NCBI RefSeq assembly: GCF_025464955.1
Contig: NZ_JAODNM010000093.1
Span: forward strand, 1 to 64,000
Source: Amycolatopsis sp.
GTDB taxonomy: Bacteria > Actinomycetota > Actinomycetes > Mycobacteriales > Pseudonocardiaceae
Length of the DNA: 64,000 nucleotides
Direction: 5' to 3'
The position numbers were made by a program, and so were the translations under genes. The notes under the pieces are model-generated. The model had not been told where the DNA came from, searched no databases, and was given only the letters and a program-made list of their open reading frames with translations. This document shows, piece by piece, positions 58,684 through 64,000 of this stretch (position 1 is its first letter; each line of letters starts with the position of its first letter).

Positions 58684-61430
58684 TCATGGCTGACTCAATT
58701 TTCGCGAGTATCCGCAAGGAATCGATCAATAGTTCATTTACGCCGCAGCAGCTTGACCAGATGCGTTCCATGCTCGACGACCCGAATGTCTCCGCGCAGG
58801 ACAGGAACAATTTTCTCTATGTCCTGGCCGATGCCGGCCGGGTTAGTGATGCAGAGATTGACAGGTATGCGCCTCAGGTTGGTGCCGGAGCTGCCGACGT
58901 AAAATCTGGCGGCGATGTAAAATCGAATACTGATCACGCCAAGGCCGCGCTCGGCAATGCCAAGCAAGAGCAGCGTGCCGGGCAGGTCAAGCAGAACCAG
59001 GCTGATCTTCAGGGTGTGCAAAATACCCTGAACCAAGGCGGTTTCTCGAACTCCGACCAGATTATCGATGAAGGCGTCAAAGGGCTCAAGCTTTTTGACG
59101 AGTTCTATCCGCTGTATCAGCAAGCCGGTGGTCCGCCCAGTGGTGTGATGCCGGCTCCTGGGGCGCCGGGCGGGCCGGCACCCGTCAGTGTTCCGGCAGC
59201 ACCTCCTCCGGGGGCTGCTCCCGGGCCGACTCCGGCTACCTACACCCAAACCGGTGTGGACCCGACCAGCCTGCGCGCGGGTATGGACGAGTTTCGCGGT
59301 ATTGACTTCTCTGCTTTTCATGCCGATGCGCAGACGCTGCAGACCGCGGGCAAGGTTGTCGGAGACTCCGTGGACGCGTTGCACACGGCGTGGGCGAATA
59401 CCAGCGATTGGACCGGGGATGCCAAAACAGCGGCGGAGGCGGTTAATAACAGTCTGGTCAAGGGTGCGGGTGCGCTTTCGCAGGCGTTGACCACTGCTCC
59501 GGGTAATATCAGCGGGGCTATCGACAATGTGGTGATGAAGAACGTAGTTCAATTCGCTGAGAGTGTGACAAGTTCTTACGGTGACGGCAAAATAGCCGGC
59601 ATGAGCCCGCAGGATGTTCAAGATACTCTGCAAGCAAAGGAAAATCTCCCGCAGCTTATCGATATGATCAACTCATCCGATGGCGGCTTGCTCTGGGTCG
59701 GTTTGCTTCCTGCTGTAGAGTTCATGAACAAGCAAGGTATAACTTTCCCGTCGGCTGATGTGGGTTCGAAGCAGGATTTTCTTGACGCCGCGACGAAGTT
59801 GCAGACGACCACGGATCAGCACCTTCAGCAGTTCGTGACGGAATACAGCACCAAGGCCAACGCTGTTCATCAGCAAGCCGCTACCTATGTGCAAGCGATC
59901 GACAAAAACTACAGCGCGCTGATTCAGAACCTGTCCACTGCGCTCGATCCGGATCCGTTCGCCGCGGCTACTGGTACGGACTCCGGGCCGACGACGCCTT
60001 CGTCGTCGAGCGGGGGGCCGTCGGGTACGAGCGGCTCCTCCGGCGGCTCGGTCACAGGCGGCGGCATCAGCGCGCCGGCTGCTGCCCCGCCGCCGCCTCC
60101 CGAAGTGAATCCGCCGACGGCTGCCCCGCCCAAGGTTGCGGACGGAATGAACCCGGTCACCGGGCAACCGCTCGAGACCGATCCGGCAACCGGCCAGCCC
60201 TATCCGATCGACCCGAAGACCGGCGCCGCGCTGAAACCCGGCGTAGGTGAGCAGGAAACCGTCAAGGTGCAGAAGGGCGATAACACGATAGCGATGTCTG
60301 AGCCCGACAAGAGCGGCAAAATGGACGTCGCCGTTGACGATGGCTCAGGGCATCACAAGGACTACAAGCTGGACTTCGGTGACGAAAAGACTGCCGATGG
60401 GAAAACCGAGGATCCGGCAGATGCGAAAGCTGACGGTTCCGGGCCGGCCTCTGCTGCGGCCGGCACCGCCGGTGGCAGTTTGCCGGGAGGTAAGGATGGC
60501 TCACCCAGCTCGGACGGGGCGTACAAGCCAGGCGCCGACGGCAAGATTCACATCCAAGATGGTGACTTGAAGATCACGGCTGAACGGCCCAGCGGCGCTG
60601 ATGGTCCGACCGTGGTCACCGTCGACGACGGCAAGGGCGACCCGACCAAGTACACCCTGGACGACGCCAAGGGTTCGGCCGAGGGCAAGGCCGACCCGCT
60701 TGCCGGGTCAGCTACCGGCGGTTTGGGTGTCACCACTAGCACGTCTGGGGCGCATCACGCCGATTCCGGTCCGCAGGGCACCTCCGACAGCGGACACCAG
60801 ACCGACACTGGCCGCACCGGAGTGTCAGGCGCCCACGCCGATACGTCGGATCCCGGTTCGTCGGCGGCACAGGGTTCCGGCACCGGAGACGCCGGTGTCT
60901 CCACTCAACCCTCAGCGCGCAGCTTCGCCACGCCGGGCGGGCTTGACCTCAGCGGCGATCTTGACACCTCGGGCGGTCATGAATCCGCAGGCGGCGACGT
61001 AGCGGGCACGGGCTCGTCCGACTCGACCACCCCTGCCGGAGCAGACGGGATCGCGGCCGTGGTTGCCGCACCCGGAGAGTCTGCGGCGCACAGCGCGCTC
61101 TCGGCGGCTTTCAACCTGGAACCCGGTGCTGAGGTTGGCAGTGAAGCCGCCCTGCCGTCGTCGGCGCATCCGGAGTCCGAGCTCGGCACTGCCCCCGGCG
61201 GGATGGACCCGAACGCCGGTCAGCCAGCGCCCGCGGGCGCGCCTCCCGGAGGCATGAGCGGGATGATGGGCGGTATGGGTGGCGCGGGCGGCGGTGGTGG
61301 TGGCGACCAGCAGCGCAGTTCGAGTGCTTACCGCGTCGACGGTGGCATCTTCGAATCGAGTGGCGCCAAGGGGCGGATCAGTGGGTCGCTCGATGACGAA
61401 GGTGACCGTTCGATCAGCTATGACAGATAG
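58680..61430 (+). CDS. large Ala/Gly/Pro-rich candidate type VII substrate
   Basis: 916 residues from GTG 58680 (or ATG 58686). Residues ~1-140 are helical; ~195-430 resemble a WXG100/PPE-type helical domain (LHTAWANTSDWTGDAKTAAE with W-T-G). The rest is low-complexity: Pro/Ser/Gly linkers, then two related ~55-residue units (about 521-580 and 615-672, both with a V-x-V-DDG-x-G core), a long Ser/Gly/Thr region and a Gly/Met-rich stretch before a basic tail. It has no signal peptide, as expected for type VII export. It is coupled to the EspC-like gene. By position it may correspond to Rv3439c, an alanine/proline-rich protein. Confidence 0.65.
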   Translation: MIMADSIFASIRKESINSSFTPQQLDQMRSMLDDPNVSAQDRNNFLYVLADAGRVSDAEIDRYAPQVGAGAADVKSGGDVKSNTDHAKAALGNAKQEQRAGQVKQNQADLQGVQNTLNQGGFSNSDQIIDEGVKGLKLFDEFYPLYQQAGGPPSGVMPAPGAPGGPAPVSVPAAPPPGAAPGPTPATYTQTGVDPTSLRAGMDEFRGIDFSAFHADAQTLQTAGKVVGDSVDALHTAWANTSDWTGDAKTAAEAVNNSLVKGAGALSQALTTAPGNISGAIDNVVMKNVVQFAESVTSSYGDGKIAGMSPQDVQDTLQAKENLPQLIDMINSSDGGLLWVGLLPAVEFMNKQGITFPSADVGSKQDFLDAATKLQTTTDQHLQQFVTEYSTKANAVHQQAATYVQAIDKNYSALIQNLSTALDPDPFAAATGTDSGPTTPSSSSGGPSGTSGSSGGSVTGGGISAPAAAPPPPPEVNPPTAAPPKVADGMNPVTGQPLETDPATGQPYPIDPKTGAALKPGVGEQETVKVQKGDNTIAMSEPDKSGKMDVAVDDGSGHHKDYKLDFGDEKTADGKTEDPADAKADGSGPASAAAGTAGGSLPGGKDGSPSSDGAYKPGADGKIHIQDGDLKITAERPSGADGPTVVTVDDGKGDPTKYTLDDAKGSAEGKADPLAGSATGGLGVTTSTSGAHHADSGPQGTSDSGHQTDTGRTGVSGAHADTSDPGSSAAQGSGTGDAGVSTQPSARSFATPGGLDLSGDLDTSGGHESAGGDVAGTGSSDSTTPAGADGIAAVVAAPGESAAHSALSAAFNLEPGAEVGSEAALPSSAHPESELGTAPGGMDPNAGQPAPAGAPPGGMSGMMGGMGGAGGGGGGDQQRSSSAYRVDGGIFESSGAKGRISGSLDDEGDRSISYDR

Positions 61431-61455
61431 CCGTTCAGCTGAGGGGAAGTGAACC

Positions 61456-61839
61456 ATGACCGGCGGTCTCGATCCGGTACTGGCGGACCAACTGGCCCAG
61501 ACTCAGGCCGAGGGTAGGGCGAGGTCGGCTGAGATCACTGAACACGTACGGGCAACTTCCCAGCGGATCGCCGCGGAGTCGCAGCGGCTGAAGGAAGAGA
61601 ACGAGGCGTTCTCGAAGGACCTTGCGAGGCGTGCCGAGGAGCGTGCTGAGGCTGCCAAGAATCAGTGGGCACGCACCGACCAGAAGGACACCACGTACAA
61701 CCTGGGTGGCGCTGAGGCCGAAGAGGACGCGCCGGAACAACTGGCCGTGCCGCAGGCCGAAGCGACCACGCGTGGGCGTCATGCTCGAAGGCCCGTCGAA
61801 GATGACGACGACTACTCCGACCACAACTGGTTGGGCTGA
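61456..61839 (+). CDS. coiled-coil protein, unknown, last gene of the substrate operon
   Basis: 127 residues. Residues ~18-75 form a charged coiled coil (AEGRARSAEITEHVRATSQR, IAAESQRLKEENEAFSKDLA); the C-terminus is acidic with EDDDDYSDHNWLG at the end. GAGGGGAAG lies before the ATG. The gene is 25 bases after the 916-residue gene, and a perfect 17-bp hairpin follows. No family is recognised; an export chaperone is one possibility. Confidence 0.55.
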   Translation: MTGGLDPVLADQLAQTQAEGRARSAEITEHVRATSQRIAAESQRLKEENEAFSKDLARRAEERAEAAKNQWARTDQKDTTYNLGGAEAEEDAPEQLAVPQAEATTRGRHARRPVEDDDDYSDHNWLG

Positions 61840-61841
61840 GC

Positions 61842-61881
61842 CAACGAGAGTGAGGGGCTCGCGGGCCCCTCACTCTCGTTG
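61842..61881. terminator. bidirectional hairpin terminator
   Basis: CAACGAGAGTGAGGGGC (61842-61858) pairs perfectly with 61865-61881, 17 bp with a 6-base loop, between convergent genes. Confidence 0.9.
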
Positions 61882-61886
61882 ATGTG

Positions 61887-62702
61887 TCAGACCAGGGTTT
61901 TCTGCTCATCCAGGTCGATGGCCGCTTTCTTGAAGTCCGCCTCCAGCAGCGGGCGGTACTTCTGCGTGCCGGTCAGGTGCGTCAGGAAGAACGCGGTGAA
62001 CAACGCTTGGACCAGCCGTTGCGTGCCGCGATGCGGTTTGCCCTGGAGAAGCAGTTGGCTCCAGTGCCTGCTCTCCGTCACCGCGAGGTGGGAGGACTTG
62101 CGGACTGTCCGGAGCTGCACCGGACCTGCCCAAGCCTTCGCGATGGCTTCGGCGTGGCCGACCGCGGGGGCGACGAGGTCGTCCTCTGCGGCGAGGTGGA
62201 GCCCGGGCACGCTGATCTCGCGAGCGGCGTCGCTGGCCGGCGGGAGGGTCTGAGCGGCGGCGAACGTCGCGACCGCGCGCACGTCCGGGCCGTCGGTGGA
62301 CGCTGCGGCGAGGACGGCGGCGCCGCCGCCGATCGAATGCCCGGCGAGGCCGAGGCGGTCGGGGTCGACGCTGATGCCGTTAGGGCCAAGCCGGACGCCG
62401 GTGACTACGTCGAGTGTGCTCAGCAAGTCGGCGGCGAAGAGGCGATGCGACGGAAGCGGGCCGCGCTGGGTGGCGGGCGCCGCGGCGACGATGCCCCAGC
62501 TCGCGAGGTGGCGGAGGAGGTCGCGGTAGAGCCCGGGCGGCTGGAGCCAACCGTGGCCGAAGGCGATCGCCGGCAAGCCGAGGCCGGCGCGCGGCGTGAA
62601 CACGACGCCCGGGAGTCCGACGAGGGCGAGGTCGCCGCGGAGCACGTCGTGCGGCCCGGGGTGGGAGAGCTCCGTGAGCAACTCCTTGGGCTTGCTGGCC
62701 AT
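61887..62702 (-). CDS. alpha/beta hydrolase, dienelactone hydrolase/chlorophyllase-like
   Basis: 271 residues. The nucleophile elbow is LGLAGHSIGGGAAVLA (Ser in GHSIGG); AFGHGWLQPPGLYRDLLRHL is the oxyanion region, AAEDDLVAP supplies the Asp and RKSSHLAVTES the His. No signal peptide is present, so it is cytosolic. The substrate is unknown. It faces the opposite way to its neighbours. From memory, Rv3438, at the same place in M. tuberculosis, is also inverted and of similar size. Confidence 0.8.
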   Translation of the reverse strand: MASKPKELLTELSHPGPHDVLRGDLALVGLPGVVFTPRAGLGLPAIAFGHGWLQPPGLYRDLLRHLASWGIVAAAPATQRGPLPSHRLFAADLLSTLDVVTGVRLGPNGISVDPDRLGLAGHSIGGGAAVLAAASTDGPDVRAVATFAAAQTLPPASDAAREISVPGLHLAAEDDLVAPAVGHAEAIAKAWAGPVQLRTVRKSSHLAVTESRHWSQLLLQGKPHRGTQRLVQALFTAFFLTHLTGTQKYRPLLEADFKKAAIDLDEQKTLV

Positions 62703-62759
62703 GGCCGTGACCTTACTGCCAGCGCGCCCGCGCAGCCCGTCGCCGCCCCGCCGAGTGCA

Positions 62760-62773
62760 GTTAGCGGGCTAAA
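62760..62773. repeat. dispersed palindrome, copy 17 (GG centre)
   Basis: GTTAGCGGGCTAAA, the same first-base variant as copy 1, preceded by GAGTGCA. Seven bases later comes CTTAGCATGC, exactly as at copy 1. Confidence 0.88.
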
Positions 62774-62780
62774 CGCGCTC

Positions 62781-62790
62781 CTTAGCATGC
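62781..62790. repeat. companion motif CTTAGCATGC, copy 2
   Basis: Identical 10-mer at the same 7-base distance as at 4670-4679; followed by CTACGTAA. Confidence 0.6.
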
Positions 62791-62849
62791 CTACGTAAAT
62801 GGGGGGAGTGTGGGCGCGGGGTGGGGTCGGTAGGAGCCGGGCGAGTGCA

Positions 62850-62863
62850 GTTAGCCCGCTAAA
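62850..62863. repeat. dispersed palindrome, copy 18 (CC centre)
   Basis: GTTAGCCCGCTAAA, preceded by GAGTGCA and followed by CGCACTT. It lies 77 bases after copy 17 in opposite orientation, in the divergent hydrolase-glmS gap. Confidence 0.88.
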
Positions 62864-62931
62864 CGCACTTGGGGAGGGGTGAGGCGAGTGCGGAGCGAGT
62901 CGGTCGCGCGGGCCTCGTTACCCTGATCGGT

Positions 62932-64000
62932 GTGTGTGGAATCGTGGGATATGTCGGCCACCGGCCAGCGCTGGACGTCGTGTTGGGCGGACTCCGCAGG
63001 ATGGAATACCGCGGCTACGACTCGTCCGGAGTCGCCGTATTGGACGGCGCCGGTGCGCTGAACGTCGAGCGCAAAGCGGGCCGGCTGGCGAACCTGGAAG
63101 CCGAGCTCGACGCGACCGGTCGCGAGAATTTCGTCGGGACCGCAGGCATGGGGCACACCCGCTGGGCCACCCACGGCGCTCCGGTCGACCGCAACTCCCA
63201 CCCCCATCGCGATGCCTCCGGACGTGTCGCGATCGTGCACAACGGGATCATCGAGAACTTCGCCGCGCTCCGGGCCGAGCTGGAAGCAGACGGCGTCGAG
63301 CTCAGCAGCGACACCGACAGTGAGACGGCCGCGCACCTGATCGCCAGGGCGTACGACTCCGGCGACACCGCCGGTGACTTCGCCGCCAGCGTGCGCGCTG
63401 TCTGTCGTCGCCTCGACGGCGCGTTCACCCTGGTCGTGACCATGGCCGACCAGCCGGGCAGCATCATCGCCGCGCGCCGGTCGTCCCCGTTGGTCGTCGG
63501 GGTCGGGGAGGGCGAGACGTTCGTCGCGTCCGACGTGTCGGCGTTTATCGAGCACACTCGCGAGGCGGTGGAACTCGGGCAGGACCAGGTCGTCGTGATC
63601 ACCCGCGACGGCTACGACGTCACCGACTTCTTCGGCGAGCCCGCGCAGGCCAAGCCGTTCACGGTCGATTGGGACCTCTCGGCCGCCGAAAAGGGCGGCC
63701 ACGAGTACTTCATGCTCAAGGAGATCGAGGAGCAGCCGGAAGCGCTGGCCAACACCCTGCGCGGGCATTTCGACGGCAAGCGGATCATCCTCGACGAGCA
63801 GCGGATCTCCGACCAGGACCTGCGCGATGTCGACAAGGTGTTCGTCGTCGCGTGCGGCTCGGCCTACCACTCGGGCCTGGTCGCGAAGTACGCTATCGAG
63901 CACTGGACCCGGTTGCCCGTCGAAGTCGAGCTGGCCAGCGAGTTCCGCTACCGCGACCCGGTCCTGGACCGCGCGACGCTCGTCGTTGCCGTGTCTCAGT
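62932..64000 (+). CDS. glmS: glutamine-fructose-6-phosphate transaminase, N-terminal part
   Basis: 356 codons are present before the window ends. The enzyme makes glucosamine-6-phosphate, the substrate of GlmM. After the GTG at 62932 the catalytic Cys follows at position 2 (MCGIVGYVGHRPALDVVLGG); the glutaminase domain has MGHTRWATHGAP and HNGIIENFAALR. The first SIS isomerase domain begins VFVVACGSAYHSG near residue 305. No strong ribosome site is visible upstream of the GTG, but the family N-terminus fixes the start. Confidence 0.95.
   Translation, partial: MCGIVGYVGHRPALDVVLGGLRRMEYRGYDSSGVAVLDGAGALNVERKAGRLANLEAELDATGRENFVGTAGMGHTRWATHGAPVDRNSHPHRDASGRVAIVHNGIIENFAALRAELEADGVELSSDTDSETAAHLIARAYDSGDTAGDFAASVRAVCRRLDGAFTLVVTMADQPGSIIAARRSSPLVVGVGEGETFVASDVSAFIEHTREAVELGQDQVVVITRDGYDVTDFFGEPAQAKPFTVDWDLSAAEKGGHEYFMLKEIEEQPEALANTLRGHFDGKRIILDEQRISDQDLRDVDKVFVVACGSAYHSGLVAKYAIEHWTRLPVEVELASEFRYRDPVLDRATLVVAVSQ

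Overview
The window is high-GC actinobacterial DNA apart from its left edge. Gene content, gene order and protein signatures (EF-Tu, EF-G, SecY, S14 with zinc Cys pairs, a short-lid adenylate kinase, type VII secretion genes) point to a Pseudonocardiaceae-like organism such as Amycolatopsis. That genus guess comes from protein resemblance and was not tested by a search. The first ~1.9-2.0 kb are different. They hold an ArsR regulator/SRPBCC pair and the 5' third of rpoC, and both codon choice and RpoC architecture there are non-actinobacterial. rpoB, normally just upstream of rpoC, is absent. The rpoC reading frame is therefore a mosaic, most simply a contig mis-join inside a conserved gene.

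Layout. 0-0.9 kb: partial SRPBCC gene, ArsR gene and a non-coding stretch. 0.9-4.6 kb: mosaic rpoC and a strong terminator. 4.6-11.5 kb: lineage-specific genes (secreted SBP56-like propeller, large membrane protein, two convergent small secreted proteins, MmpS-like protein, GNAT enzyme, a 51-aa small protein). 11.5-16.2 kb: str operon (rpsL, rpsG, fusA, tuf). 16.2-26.4 kb: S10-spc ribosomal superoperon from rpsJ to rplO. 26.6-30.3 kb: an inserted membrane gene, then secY-adk-map. 30.6-35.7 kb: infA-rpmJ-rpsM-(new small ORF)-rpsK-rpsD-rpoA-rplQ-truA. 35.7-36.6 kb: DUF559 protein. 36.8-53 kb: an ESX-4-like type VII secretion locus (EccE-like, EccB, EccD, EccC, mycosin, an Hsp70-like/Rv3446c-type protein, two WXG100 proteins, several candidate substrates). 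53-55.5 kb: DUF4333 protein and two paralogous lipoproteins. 55.7-58.2 kb: rplM-rpsI-glmM. 58.4-61.8 kb: a second set of candidate secretion substrates. 61.9-64 kb: alpha/beta hydrolase and the start of glmS. From memory, the order truA ... ESX-4 ... rplM-rpsI-glmM ... glmS is also that of the Mycobacterium tuberculosis Rv3455c-Rv3436c region, so this is the conserved chromosomal ESX-4 site.

The most unusual signal is a dispersed 14-bp near-palindrome, TTTAGCGGGCTAAA (or the CC-centred form), often with longer symmetric arms. There are 18 copies, counting close variants. Most lie between genes. Three sit in frame inside type VII genes, where they encode [14 protein letters not shown]. One sits in truA, where its only mismatch removes a stop codon. 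One provides the stop codons of two convergent genes. None is found in the foreign left end or between 4.8 and 26.4 kb. I know of no described function for it.

The genes mostly serve translation and its core partners: ribosome, elongation factors, RNA polymerase subunits, Sec translocon and N-terminal methionine removal. The secretion locus embedded among them is probably used to export WXG100 and EspC-like proteins. No rRNA, tRNA, CRISPR array, prophage or insertion sequence was seen.
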